From positions 20,222 to 84,221 of the forward strand of contig CALVNG010000001.1 in NCBI GenBank assembly GCA_944349545.1: DNA of 64,000 nt, given 5' to 3'. Below the pieces are notes generated by a model. It saw nothing but the letters and a program-made list of their open reading frames with translations, made no database searches and was not told the DNA's origin. The position numbers and the translations under genes were made by a program. This document shows positions 42,875 through 51,312 of this stretch, in pieces. Positions within the stretch are counted from its first letter, which is position 1. Each line of letters starts with the position of its first letter. Origin of the DNA: an uncultured Eubacteriales bacterium (GTDB lineage: Bacteria > Bacillota > Clostridia > Christensenellales > Aristaeellaceae).

Positions 42875-43900
42875 TTACGCGTGATACTCCATGGGATAAG
42901 TCAGGTAGCCGATCTCCTCCAGCTGGTCGCAGGTGACGTAGCCGGCGGGCGCGTTGAGGAGGCTGGGAATGCGGTTGACGATGGTGGCACAGGTGTGCTC
43001 CACGGTGGCGGGCTTCACCACATGGAATTCCGTATCCGGCTCGCCCGTAATCCACCAGTCGCACATGTCGCCATCCCCGGGTCCGTACACCTTGCCGATG
43101 GTTTCTTCCTCAATGGTGATGCCCTGCATGGTTTCGATCGTCACCACGGCGGACATGCCGATGCAGTTGCCGGCTTTGATGGTCTTGCCCAGCGTGGCGG
43201 AATCCAGGTCATGATCCACGGTATAGGGCACATGCTTCTGGGTGATGGACTTGATGGTCAGACCCAGCTTGTTGCAGATGGCTTCGCTGGCGTTCCAGGC
43301 ATAGGAGGGCTCGAACGCGTCGGGATGGGCGATCTGCGCCTCGAACTCCTCCAGGGTCAGGTCACAGCCGTGCGCCTTGGCCAGGGCCAGGCCGTAATCC
43401 TCGACATTGTAGCTGTAGGCGCCCTTGATCTTCTCGATGCGGTGGCAGCTTCCGGCCACCATGGCCACCATGTTGATCCAGAAGGTATCCTGCATGCCGG
43501 AGCCGGTAATGGTGCAGCCGTTTTCTTTGGCCAGCGCATCCAGCTTGTTGATCATGGCGGCGGCGGTGGTCCAGGGGTAGATGGCCTCCTCGCAGGTGGT
43601 GATGACGTTGATGCCGCGCAGCACGCACTTTTCCACGTGGTCGTAGATGTCCCCGATAAAGCTGAACAAAGTAACGATGGCTACGTCCGCCGCGCATTCG
43701 TCGAGCACTTTATCCGCGTCATTGGAAATGATGACGCCGGTCTTTACGCCAAGGCCCGCGAAGTCGCCTACATCCTGGCCCACCACGGCGGGGTCCACGT
43801 CGATGGCGCCCACGATCTGCGCGCCATGTTCGTAGAGGTAGCGCAGGATGTACTTGCTCATCTTGCCGCAGCCATATTGTACGACCTTGATCTTTTCCAT
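42875..43900 (-). CDS. 2,4-diaminopentanoate dehydrogenase-like NAD(P) oxidoreductase
   Basis: A 341-residue protein with an N-terminal Rossmann fold ([18 protein letters not shown], then [14 protein letters not shown]) of the dihydrodipicolinate reductase-like superfamily. The following residues ([17 protein letters not shown] block, GSGMQDTFW) match the 2,4-diaminopentanoate dehydrogenase (Ord) branch used in ornithine fermentation. No other ornithine-degradation gene is nearby, so the substrate is uncertain. AGGAGG lies upstream of the start at 43900, and a promoter with a 19-base spacer typical of MerR control precedes it. Confidence 0.8.
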   Translation of the reverse strand: MEKIKVVQYGCGKMSKYILRYLYEHGAQIVGAIDVDPAVVGQDVGDFAGLGVKTGVIISNDADKVLDECAADVAIVTLFSFIGDIYDHVEKCVLRGINVITTCEEAIYPWTTAAAMINKLDALAKENGCTITGSGMQDTFWINMVAMVAGSCHRIEKIKGAYSYNVEDYGLALAKAHGCDLTLEEFEAQIAHPDAFEPSYAWNASEAICNKLGLTIKSITQKHVPYTVDHDLDSATLGKTIKAGNCIGMSAVVTIETMQGITIEEETIGKVYGPGDGDMCDWWITGEPDTEFHVVKPATVEHTCATIVNRIPSLLNAPAGYVTCDQLEEIGYLTYPMEYHA

Positions 43901-43933
43901 AAAAGGGGACCTCCTTGTGATTTTGTTAACAAT

Positions 43934-43964
43934 AGTATAAACGCTCATCCAACAGGAGGGTCAA
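43934..43964 (-). promoter_or_regulatory. MerR-type promoter (19-base spacer) of the dehydrogenase gene
   Basis: On the minus strand TTGACC (43959-43964) and TATACT (43934-43939) are separated by 19 bases, the overlong spacing that MerR-family activators twist. The -35 overlaps the stop codon of the MerR gene just upstream. Confidence 0.65.
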
Positions 43965-44812
43965 GGGGTTCTGGAAAATTCGACCGGCACCTGAAGGCGC
44001 ATAAACATGCCGCGCTGGTCTCCGTCGAATACGTTGAACTCTGTGAGCACCTCGCACAGGTAGTCTCCCGCGATGCGATAGCCGTTATTCCGGCAAAAGT
44101 CCAGCAGTTTGCCCGCGCAGGCGATCTCGTCGTCATAATCGTCGAGGTAAATGCAGGCGTACATCCCGCTGTCCACCACGGAAGCGGCCAGACCGCAGGC
44201 CTGGGCCTGCTGATCGGTGAAGATGAACACGCGGTCGGCCACAAAGCGGCCGTGGGCAAAGTCGTCGCGCGTGATGGAGGTGCCGGTATTATAGGAATGA
44301 ATCTGCGGGCAGCTCATTTTGAGCAGCGCCCGTCGAAGGTCCATGAGCGCCTGCTCATAGGAAGCGATGTCCTTTTCGTAGAAGTTCTCGGGGCAGGGAA
44401 TGCCCCAGACATAGCGCCGGTCGATATATTCCAGCGCGATGGTGCCCGTGGCGGGCGATTTTCGATAGCGCTCAATGCTGGCGATGGCGCGCTCCACCGC
44501 GTTGTGCCGAAGGCGCAGGTCGCGCATCTGCCGGTGAATCTGCTCGTTCTTGCGCGCCAGGATCTGCTCGATCAGGGCGATATCCTCGGCCTCCAGCACA
44601 TCCCGGATTTCCTTGAGACTCATGCCCAGCTCCTTCATGTAAGCGATCATATCCAGACGCGCATTCTGGTTGATGTCGTAATACCGGTAGCCGGTTTGTT
44701 CATCCACATGGCGCGGCTTGAGCAGGCCAAGCTGATCGTAGAGACGCAGCGTAGGCACCGTAACCTGATTCATTTCCGCCATTTTGCCGATGGAAAGAAG
44801 GTCCCGCTTCAC
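43961..44812 (-). CDS. MerR family transcriptional regulator with effector-binding domain
   Basis: A 283-residue regulator. Residues 1-70 are the winged-helix MerR domain (MNQVTVPTLRLYDQLGLLKP, TGYRYYDINQNARLDMIAYM), residues about 75-115 the dimerisation coil, and the remainder a GyrI/SOUL-like ligand domain of the BmrR/TipAL type. The start is the GTG at 44812 with GGAGG eight bases upstream. It probably controls the dehydrogenase gene downstream and itself; a dyad lies immediately upstream of the start. Confidence 0.88.
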   Translation of the reverse strand: MKRDLLSIGKMAEMNQVTVPTLRLYDQLGLLKPRHVDEQTGYRYYDINQNARLDMIAYMKELGMSLKEIRDVLEAEDIALIEQILARKNEQIHRQMRDLRLRHNAVERAIASIERYRKSPATGTIALEYIDRRYVWGIPCPENFYEKDIASYEQALMDLRRALLKMSCPQIHSYNTGTSITRDDFAHGRFVADRVFIFTDQQAQACGLAASVVDSGMYACIYLDDYDDEIACAGKLLDFCRNNGYRIAGDYLCEVLTEFNVFDGDQRGMFMRLQVPVEFSRTP

Positions 44813-44825
44813 GACGCACGCCTCC

Positions 44826-44850
44826 AAACTCTTATGTTAATATAGAGTTT
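44826..44850. promoter_or_regulatory. Dyad upstream of the MerR gene
   Basis: AAACTCT-N11-AGAGTTT, perfect seven-base arms, beginning 14 bases before the GTG start. A candidate autoregulatory operator. Confidence 0.55.
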
Positions 44851-44909
44851 TTAGCTTCCGGAATATCTCTTTCCATATCCAAACAAGCCTTTCCTGCCTG
44901 ATATTGCGC

Positions 44910-44950
44910 AAAAAAAAACGGGGCGGGTCGATTCCGACTCCCGTTTTTTC
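44910..44950 (-). terminator. Terminator of the sugar kinase operon
   Basis: ACGGGAG / C-rich imperfect stem with a long T-run on the minus strand (about nine T) and T6 on the plus side, directly past the kinase stop at 44964. Confidence 0.75.
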
Positions 44951-44963
44951 CGGCGTGGGAAGA

Positions 44964-46037
44964 TCAGCGCGCCTTCTGCGCGGCCGCCTGCACGATGGCG
45001 TTCATGCGGTCCCACTTGGCCTCCATGTCCGCCACCAGCTTCATCTGCGTGCGGGCCCGGTCCAGGTTGTGGCCTTCGCGGGATACGTGGAAATAGATGT
45101 CGCCGTTGAGGTAATCGGCCAGGAAGCGCGAGCCGCATTCCAGCGTCATCAGCTTGGCGCCCAGGGGCAAAGTGTCGATCTCCGTCTGGGTCAGCCGCGC
45201 GCCGCAGGCGCTGAGGAAGCCTTCGGCATAGGTTTCAAACAGCTCCAGCGACATTGTCACCCGGTCGAGATCCTTTTCATCCTCCGCCGCCGTGGAGGCG
45301 CCGAAGCGGATGGAATCGCCGAAGTCGTTGGCCGCCAGGCCAGGCATCACGGTATCCAGGTCGATCACGCACAGCGGGGCGCGGGTGAAGCGGTCCAGCA
45401 TCACGTTGTTGAGCTTGGTGTCGTTGTGAGTTACGCGCAGGGGAAGCTTGCCCGCATGGCACAGGTCCATCAGCGCGGCAGCATCCTGCTCGCGCGCCAG
45501 GTAGAAGTCCAGCTCGGCGCGCACTTCCTCCAGCCGTCCGGCCCGGTTCTCGCGCACAGCCTGCTTGAGCTGCTCATAGCGCGCGGGTGTGTCGTGAAAA
45601 TGGGGGATGGTTTCCGTCAGCGTGTGGGCGGGGAAGTCCGCCAGCTGATTCTGGAACATGCCGAATGCCACGCCGCTCTGCTTCAGGTCGTCCACGCTTT
45701 CGGGCTTGTCCAGGCACAGGCTGTCGGTCACGAATTCATACAGCCGCCAATATTCGCCTTCTCCCACGGTCAGGTACGGCTTGCCCTCCAGCGTGGGCAC
45801 CAAAGTGAGCACGTGCCGGGGATCGGGGTCGTGCTTGCGCAGCGCTTCGGTCACGGCGATGATGTTGTCCATCAGCCCGGAGGCGTTGTGGAATACGTAA
45901 CTGTTGATCTTCTGCAGAATGTACAGATGCGGGCGGCTGGTCACCAGCAGGTAGGTTTCATTGATATGCCCGCTGCCGTAGCGCGCGCAGCTGATGGGCA
46001 GGCCATCCAGGGCAAATTGGCGATAGATGTTCTCCAT
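44964..46037 (-). CDS. Phosphotransferase of APH fold, N-acetylhexosamine 1-kinase (NahK)-like
   Basis: A 357-residue kinase of the aminoglycoside phosphotransferase/choline kinase fold. The catalytic loop is VTHNDTKLNNVML (about residues 205-217) and the metal site is CVIDLDTVMPG. NETYLLVTSRPHLYILQKIN at the N-terminus matches NahK-type enzymes, which make GlcNAc-1-P or GalNAc-1-P. The downstream position behind a sugar-nucleotidyltransferase gene, only two bases apart, fits a salvage route from free hexosamine to a UDP-sugar. The start at 46037 has GGAGG eight bases upstream. Exact sugar is inferred. Confidence 0.83.
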   Translation of the reverse strand: MENIYRQFALDGLPISCARYGSGHINETYLLVTSRPHLYILQKINSYVFHNASGLMDNIIAVTEALRKHDPDPRHVLTLVPTLEGKPYLTVGEGEYWRLYEFVTDSLCLDKPESVDDLKQSGVAFGMFQNQLADFPAHTLTETIPHFHDTPARYEQLKQAVRENRAGRLEEVRAELDFYLAREQDAAALMDLCHAGKLPLRVTHNDTKLNNVMLDRFTRAPLCVIDLDTVMPGLAANDFGDSIRFGASTAAEDEKDLDRVTMSLELFETYAEGFLSACGARLTQTEIDTLPLGAKLMTLECGSRFLADYLNGDIYFHVSREGHNLDRARTQMKLVADMEAKWDRMNAIVQAAAQKAR

Positions 46038-46039
46038 GC

Positions 46040-46951
46040 TTATTTCCTCCACAGATGTTCGGGATATAGGCCGCTCTCCCGCATGGAGGCGAGCGCAGCG
46101 CGGATGTTGGGCATATCGTCGGCATAGGTCATGCCGTACCAGCGCTCATGCGTGGGCAGCACCTTCACGGTGGCCTTCCCCTCCGTAAGCAGCTGATTGG
46201 GAATCAGCGGGAGGAAGTATTCGCACTTGAGGGGGTTGACGGGCAGGTTCTCCCGCAGCCACGGCGCAAAGCGCGTGTCGATCTCCTCCAGAATGGCATT
46301 ATGGAAGCCCCACATGTTCATGCTCACATAGGTGCCGGCCGGGACGAAGGTAAAGTGCTCGCCGTCCTCAGTGTAGGCCGCTCCGCCCTCGCGCGGCTCG
46401 ATATGCGTGCGTTCGGTCACGGACACAAGCATGCTGTGCTCGTCGGTCTGGCAGATGCCGCGCGCCACATGGCCGTTTTCGGTCAGGGTGTTTTCAATGC
46501 GGTAGCCCACCATGGCGTGCGAGGAGGGAGAAGCCTCGGTGGTCAAAAACTGCGCGATGCTCTCAAAGGAGGTACGACCGTAGAAGTCGTCAGCGTTGAT
46601 CACGCAGAACGGCGCGTCGATCTTCTCACGGGCGCACAGCACGGCATGCGCGGTGCCCCAGGGTTTGACGCGCCCCTGAGGGATGGAGAAGCCTTCGGGC
46701 AGCCGGTCCGGCGTCTGATAGGCGAAATCCACCTGCACCTCACCGCCCAGGCGCGAAAGGATCAGATTGGTAAAATCCGCTTCCAGCTCCGGCTTGATGA
46801 TCAGGACCACGCGCCCGAAACCCGCGCGCATGGCGTCGAAGATGGAATAGTCCATCAGGATATGGCCGGCATCGTCCACCGGCGTGATCTGCTTCAATCC
46901 CCCAAAACGGCTGCCCAGTCCGGCAGCCATGATGACCAGAACAGGTTTCAT
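46040..46951 (-). CDS. Sugar nucleotidyltransferase (NDP-sugar pyrophosphorylase)
   Basis: A 303-residue GT-A fold nucleotidyltransferase with VLVIMAAGLGSRFGGLKQIT (nucleotide loop with signature Gly/Arg), YSIFDAMRAGFGRVVLII and FCVINADDFYGR (metal-binding DD). The family includes UTP-glucose-1-phosphate and GlcNAc-1-P uridylyltransferases. Paired with the NahK-like kinase it probably activates the sugar-1-phosphate. The ribosome site before 46951 is weak. The operon is divergent from a PocR-type AraC regulator. Confidence 0.85.
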   Translation of the reverse strand: MKPVLVIMAAGLGSRFGGLKQITPVDDAGHILMDYSIFDAMRAGFGRVVLIIKPELEADFTNLILSRLGGEVQVDFAYQTPDRLPEGFSIPQGRVKPWGTAHAVLCAREKIDAPFCVINADDFYGRTSFESIAQFLTTEASPSSHAMVGYRIENTLTENGHVARGICQTDEHSMLVSVTERTHIEPREGGAAYTEDGEHFTFVPAGTYVSMNMWGFHNAILEEIDTRFAPWLRENLPVNPLKCEYFLPLIPNQLLTEGKATVKVLPTHERWYGMTYADDMPNIRAALASMRESGLYPEHLWRK

Positions 46952-47078
46952 CTGTGCCACGCCCCTTTTATCTCGTACGGTTCGGTTGACATTCATAGCA
47001 TAGCACGAACGCGCGCAAAAGCTAAGAGAAACCTTTCCTGAAATCTAGTAAAATCTTTCGTTTTTCTGATAAATGCGC

Positions 47079-47084
47079 TATAAT
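47079..47084 (+). promoter_or_regulatory. -10 box of the PocR-AraC regulator gene
   Basis: Perfect TATAAT 31 bases before the start codon; the -35 region is T-rich without a good match. Confidence 0.5.
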
Positions 47085-47114
47085 ACACTTAACAGATGGA
47101 AAGGCGGGCTGCAA

Positions 47115-47981
47115 ATGCTGAGCAAGGACGATTTTCAGCGCCTGGGGCGGCTGCTCAACAATCTGCACCTTCTGACGGGCATCAAGTTTTCCCTGATGGA
47201 CGAATGGGGGAACGAGCTGTACGCCAGCAGCTTCAAGGCGCCGTTTTGCGGGCTGATCATGCAGGAGGAGAGCGGCTTTGCGCGCTGCCACGCCTGTGAC
47301 GGGAAAGCAGCCGAGGAGGTGGGGCGCACGCAGGTGCGTCGCAAATACCTCTGCCATGCGGGGTTGTATGAGGTAGCCCTGCCCGTGACGGAAAAGCGGC
47401 GCACGGTGGCGACCATTCTCTTCGGACAGATGCTCGACGATGCGCCGCGCGAGGAGCAATGGCGGCGCGTCAAGACCCGGTGCGCCTGGTACCCGGATCA
47501 GGAAGCGCTGTACCAGGCTTTTTTGCGCCTGCGCCGGATTTCGGCCCGTCAGATGACGGCCTGCCTGGAAATCGTGGAGGCCTGCGTGAGCGAGGTGCGT
47601 CTCTCCGGCCTGCAGGCCACCAGCCGCCGCGACGACGCCGACCTTCTGCAGAGCTACATCGACACGCATTACACCGAGACGCTGGATTCCAGCGGGATTG
47701 CCGAGGCGCTGAGCGTGGGCAAGACGAAGCTGTACGCCATCTGCAAGGAGCATTTTCAGCTTACGCCCATGCAGCTGGTCACCTCCCGCCGCATACAGTC
47801 GGCCATGGATCTGCTTTTGAACACGACTGAACCCGTTAAATATGTGGCACGTGCGGTGGGCGTTCCGGATGAAAACTATTTTACCAAGGTGTTCAAGGCA
47901 CAGACCGGCGAAACGCCCACGGCGTTTAGAAAGCGTCACGCCGGGAGGGGAGAGGCCCTGACTGAGGATGAGCGAATATAG
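47115..47981 (+). CDS. AraC-family regulator with PocR sensor domain
   Basis: A 288-residue transcription regulator. Residues about 5-160 form a PocR-type sensor (LLTGIKFSLMDEWGNELY, CHACDGKAAEEVGR, YLCHAGLYEVALPV); PocR domains bind small hydrocarbon or alcohol derivatives. Residues about 185-285 are two helix-turn-helices of the AraC type (SGIAEALSVGKTKLYAICKE, FTKVFKAQTGETPTAFRKRH). The start at 47115 follows AAAGGCGGG. It is divergent from the sugar kinase/nucleotidyltransferase pair, which is its likely target. Confidence 0.9.
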   Translation: MLSKDDFQRLGRLLNNLHLLTGIKFSLMDEWGNELYASSFKAPFCGLIMQEESGFARCHACDGKAAEEVGRTQVRRKYLCHAGLYEVALPVTEKRRTVATILFGQMLDDAPREEQWRRVKTRCAWYPDQEALYQAFLRLRRISARQMTACLEIVEACVSEVRLSGLQATSRRDDADLLQSYIDTHYTETLDSSGIAEALSVGKTKLYAICKEHFQLTPMQLVTSRRIQSAMDLLLNTTEPVKYVARAVGVPDENYFTKVFKAQTGETPTAFRKRHAGRGEALTEDERI

Positions 47982-48011
47982 CAACGGCCCGGCATTACGC
48001 CGGGCCGTTGC
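47981..48011. terminator. Hairpin between convergent genes
   Basis: A perfect 13-bp stem (47981-47993 with 47999-48011) and a five-base loop. It overlaps the last codons of the minus-strand gene that ends at 47995. Confidence 0.65.
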
Positions 48012-48477
48012 GTTTGCCGCATATGTTCTGTACATCCAGACAGAGCACGCATACGCCGCTGAGCATGGCGGGTGTGAAGGAAAAGTCCCTGCCCGTCTGC
48101 CGCCGCATCAGGCAGGACATGCCCTCGCATGCCTCCTGCGGGCTTTTCACCACGCGCAGCACGCCTGCGCCTGTCACGCTGCAGTAGGCGCAGGTATAGC
48201 CGCAGGCGCTTTTCGCACCGATAACCGCATAGTTTGCGTCCATCTCGAAGGCGACACGCGGGTCCCGGCGGAGCGCGTCCAGCTTGCGCCCCTCGCCGGC
48301 ACAGTGGAAATACAGCTTGAGTCCGCCCTCGTCCCACCGGTAGCCATAGCTCATCGGCACGATGTAGGGACCTTCCTCATCCCAAAGAGCCAGGCGGCAC
48401 ACCCGGCAGCGCTCCAGAATGGCGCGGATGCCGGCTTCATCGGCAATCTGGCGTTCCGCGCGACGCATGGGCCTCAT
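47995..48477 (-). CDS. Pyridoxamine 5'-phosphate oxidase-like FMN split-barrel protein
   Basis: A 160-residue flavin reductase/Nim-like protein with the split-barrel core CRVCRLALWDEEGPYIVPMS and LYFHCAGEGRKLDALRRDPR. Members bind FMN or F420-like cofactors and reduce nitro compounds or act as PNP oxidases; the substrate is not known. It is translationally coupled to rmuC (ATGA overlap at 48474-48477), an arrangement without obvious meaning. The C-terminus runs into the terminator hairpin. Confidence 0.87.
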   Translation of the reverse strand: MRPMRRAERQIADEAGIRAILERCRVCRLALWDEEGPYIVPMSYGYRWDEGGLKLYFHCAGEGRKLDALRRDPRVAFEMDANYAVIGAKSACGYTCAYCSVTGAGVLRVVKSPQEACEGMSCLMRRQTGRDFSFTPAMLSGVCVLCLDVQNICGKRNGPA

Positions 48478-49889
48478 GCTTCTTCCTCCCCGTCGGTCAG
48501 CTCCTGGGCCTGCGCATCCTCCACGGCTTCGACGCGGCGCAGGCGCTTTTCAATGACGCGCGTTTTCGCAAAGGCGGTGTCGATGCTGTCGGTAGCCTGC
48601 TGCAGCTTCTCCTGCGTCTTTTTCAGCACCGTGGCAAAGCTGCCGAAATCGGCCTTGACGGCCCCCAGCAGCTTCCACACCTCGGCGGATCGCCGCTCGA
48701 TGGCCAGCGTGCGGAAGCCCATCTGCAGGCTGTTGAGCAAAGCCAACAGCGTGCTGGGACCCGCGATGAGCACCCGCTGCTCGCGCTGGATGGCCTCCAC
48801 CGCGGAGGCATGCTGCATCACCTCGGCATAGAGGCTTTCCAGCGGCAAGAACATTACCGCAAAATCCGTGGTATGCGGCGGAGCGATGTACTTGCCGATG
48901 CGGCGGGCCTCGGTGCGCACAGCGGTCATCAGGGCTTTGCGCGCGGCGTCTACCGACGCCTGATCGCCATTCTGGGCAGCCTCTGCCAGACGGGCGTAGT
49001 CCTCCTGAGGAAACTTGCTGTCGATGGGCAGATAGACCGGCGAGCCGCCTTCCTCACGGCCGGGCAGGCACACGGCGAATTCCACCCGCTCGCCGGAGCC
49101 GGGCGAAACGGCCACATTGCGCTGGTACTGCGTGTCGGTCAGGGCTTCTTCCAGCAGCGCGCCCAGCTGAATTTCGCCCCATACGCCGCGGGTTTTGACG
49201 TTGCCCAGCATGCGTCTGAGGTCGCCCACGCCGCTGGCCATGCTGTGGACCTCGCCCAGCGACCGGTAGACCTGCTCCAGGCGCTCACTCACCTGCGAAA
49301 AGCTGGCGGTGAGGCGCTTCTCTAGCGTGGCGCTCAGCTTTTCGTCCACGGTTTGGCGCATCTCGCTCAGCTTCTGGGCGTTTTCCTCTCGCATCAGCCG
49401 CGCGCTCTCCGCCATTGTGGTCCTGAGCGCCTCCATGCGCGATTCGTTCTGGGACATCGCGCGCGCCAATGCGGCCTCCGAGCCCTGCATGCGCGCCTCG
49501 ATGCGCTTGAGGCTCTCGTCGGCGATGCGCTGCATGCCCTGCTGGCGCAGGTCGAACGCCTGCGCGTTGTCGTAGCTCTGACGGATGAGCGCGTTGACCT
49601 GCTCCGCCTGGGAGCGGCTCATCGCGCCAAACGTGCCGGACAGGTTCTCCCCAAGCTGGCTGATGGCACGCAGAAGTTCCTCACGGCGCTGGTCGCTCTG
49701 CTGGCCAAGCACGCCTTCGGTCTGCTGCAGTTCGCGCTGGAGCATATCCTCCAGCGAGGAAAACGCCTCGTTTGCGGCCCGTCGTCCGCGTAGCGCTACG
49801 GCCAGCAGCACCGCCAGCAGCACGGCGCACAGCAACGCAAGCGCCATGCATAGCGCGGTGGCAGGGGTCATATTGCCAAGGAAAGCCAT
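48474..49889 (-). CDS. rmuC: DNA recombination protein RmuC
   Basis: A 471-residue protein with an N-terminal membrane segment (about residues 7-32), a long coiled coil (about 40-220) and the C-terminal RmuC nuclease-like domain (about 245-440; YLPIDSKFPQEDYARL and IGKYIAPPHTTDFAVMFLPL). RmuC limits DNA inversion at short inverted repeats and is predicted to be a nuclease. The start at 49889 was chosen over further upstream frames because the membrane segment and AAGGCGG site begin here. Confidence 0.93.
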   Translation of the reverse strand: MAFLGNMTPATALCMALALLCAVLLAVLLAVALRGRRAANEAFSSLEDMLQRELQQTEGVLGQQSDQRREELLRAISQLGENLSGTFGAMSRSQAEQVNALIRQSYDNAQAFDLRQQGMQRIADESLKRIEARMQGSEAALARAMSQNESRMEALRTTMAESARLMREENAQKLSEMRQTVDEKLSATLEKRLTASFSQVSERLEQVYRSLGEVHSMASGVGDLRRMLGNVKTRGVWGEIQLGALLEEALTDTQYQRNVAVSPGSGERVEFAVCLPGREEGGSPVYLPIDSKFPQEDYARLAEAAQNGDQASVDAARKALMTAVRTEARRIGKYIAPPHTTDFAVMFLPLESLYAEVMQHASAVEAIQREQRVLIAGPSTLLALLNSLQMGFRTLAIERRSAEVWKLLGAVKADFGSFATVLKKTQEKLQQATDSIDTAFAKTRVIEKRLRRVEAVEDAQAQELTDGEEEA

Positions 49890-49924
49890 GGGCCGTTCCG
49901 CCTTTCGTATCAAAAATATCAAAC

Positions 49925-49953
49925 AGCGCCGCGCTGTGCAGCGCGGCGCCAGG
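49925..49953. repeat. 29-bp palindromic repeat, copy 1
   Basis: An 11-bp stem with a two-base loop (GCGCCGCGCTG-TG-CAGCGCGGCGC) plus flanks; identical over 29 bases to 50304-50332. REP/BIME-like. Confidence 0.8.
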
Positions 49954-50303
49954 CTGCCGACAAAGTGCGGGGTACAGGGTCCTCCCAGGTTGCTCAATCA
50001 TTCGCGCTTCCCTGCCTTCGCAAATATCGGCGTTCTGTGCGCTACCGCGCACAGCCCTTGTATTTGCTCACGCCTCCAGGTCGCTTTGGCCCCTTCGGGG
50101 CCAAGTGCCCACCGGGCACACGCTTTCTTTCGGCGCACTTGCGGGTCGCTTTGCCGCCTTTGGCGGCAACAGTCTACCGGGCTGACGCTTCCCTCCGGCG
50201 CCCCAAAGCCTTATGCCGCAGCATTCTTTGCGAGCATTGCGAGCGCCCGTAGGGCGCAGGAAACGCGGATCTCTCCAACATCAGGGGTTTTTCAACGGTC
50301 TGT
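49954..50303. other. Hairpin-rich noncoding stretch between rmuC and recR
   Basis: About 350 bases without a credible gene, bounded by two copies of a 29-bp palindromic repeat. It is dense in short hairpins: GTGCGCTACCGCGCAC, GGCCCCTTCGGGGCC, TGCCCACCGGGCA and TTGCCGCCTTTGGCGGCAA. It could be a mosaic repeat element or a structured RNA; I recognise no known family. Confidence 0.55.
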
Positions 50304-50332
50304 AGCGCCGCGCTGTGCAGCGCGGCGCCAGG
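50304..50332. repeat. 29-bp palindromic repeat, copy 2
   Basis: Identical to 49925-49953 and directly adjoining the recR stop codon, where it can serve as the recR 3' hairpin. Confidence 0.8.
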
Positions 50333-50932
50333 TCACATTTCCCGCCGTCCCTCCATCGCCTTGGAGAGGGTGATTTCATCCGCGTATTCCAGATCGCTGC
50401 CCACGGGAACCCCGTGCGCGATGCGCGTGACCAAAACCCCCATGGGCTTGAGCAGACGGGCAATGTAGGAGGCCGTGGCTTCGCCCTCGATATCCGGATT
50501 GGTGGCCAGGATGACCTCTTTGACCGAATGATCCTGTAGGCGCGTCAGCAGCTCCCGGATGCGGATATCCTCCGGGCCGATGCCGTCCATGGGGGAGAGG
50601 GTGCCGTGCAGCACGTGGTAGCTGCCGTGAAAATCATGCATGCGCTCGATGGCGGCCACGTCCCGCGGATCGCGTACCACGCAGATCTGCCCGTTGCGTC
50701 GGCGCTCGTCGGCGCAGATATCGCACAGCTCGCCGGTGGCGTAGTTGCCGCATACGGCGCAGTAGCGAACGGCCTTCCGACCCTGATAGAGGGCGCCGGC
50801 CAGCTCGCGCACATCCTCCAGCGGCATGCCGATGATGTGATACGCCAGCCGCTGCGCGCTTTTCTGCCCGATGCCCGGCAGGCGCGAAAGCTGCGCGACC
50901 ATGCGGGCGATAGGCTCCAACTGCTGCGCCAT
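50333..50932 (-). CDS. recR: Recombination mediator protein RecR
   Basis: A 199-residue protein that loads RecA with RecO/RecF. It shows the N-terminal helix-hairpin-helix ([19 protein letters not shown]), the zinc finger ([16 protein letters not shown]), and a Toprim domain ([38 protein letters not shown]). The end [20 protein letters not shown] is the family signature. Length is normal. It follows ybaB by three bases, the usual Firmicutes order, but dnaX is not upstream. Confidence 0.96.
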   Translation of the reverse strand: MAQQLEPIARMVAQLSRLPGIGQKSAQRLAYHIIGMPLEDVRELAGALYQGRKAVRYCAVCGNYATGELCDICADERRRNGQICVVRDPRDVAAIERMHDFHGSYHVLHGTLSPMDGIGPEDIRIRELLTRLQDHSVKEVILATNPDIEGEATASYIARLLKPMGVLVTRIAHGVPVGSDLEYADEITLSKAMEGRREM

Positions 50933-50935
50933 GGC

Positions 50936-51274
50936 TTAGAACATGCCTCCCATGCCGGGAGCCAGCCTGGCCATTTCAGCGTTGCGCGTTTCTTCGGCAT
51001 TGCGAAGCGCCTCGTTCACCGCGGCCAGGATCATATCCTGAAGCATTTCCACATCGTCGGGGTCCACGCATTCGGGCTTGATCTGCAGATGCTTGAGCTC
51101 GCGCTTGCCGCTCACCGTCACGCTGACCATGCCGCCGCCGGCCTGCGCGCTGAATTCGCGCTCGTCCAGTTCCTCCTGCGCCCTGGCCATCTGCTCCTGC
51201 AGCTTCTGCGCCTGACGCATGAGCTGCTGCATGTTGGCGCCGCCGCCAAAACCGCCGAAATGATTCTTCGCCAT
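50936..51274 (-). CDS. ybaB: YbaB/EbfC family nucleoid-associated protein
   Basis: A 112-residue DNA-binding protein. After a Gly/Phe-rich start it has MQQLMRQAQKLQEQMARAQE (coiled helix), then VSVTVSGKRELKHLQIKPE and the C-terminal helix. It usually sits between dnaX and recR; here only recR remains adjacent and a DUF4097 protein gene lies upstream. The start at 51274 lies within the region where the family begins; its ribosome site is only moderate. Confidence 0.93.
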   Translation of the reverse strand: MAKNHFGGFGGGANMQQLMRQAQKLQEQMARAQEELDEREFSAQAGGGMVSVTVSGKRELKHLQIKPECVDPDDVEMLQDMILAAVNEALRNAEETRNAEMARLAPGMGGMF

Positions 51275-51312
51275 GGGGAAAACCATCCTCTCAAAAGTAA
51301 GATTCGACAGGG

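Noticed and set aside
49954..50303. SRP RNA or other standard RNA near recR
   Set aside because: The conserved SRP helix 8 loop (GGAAGG...AGCAG) is absent and no other known RNA motif matches; kept only as an unexplained hairpin-rich stretch.
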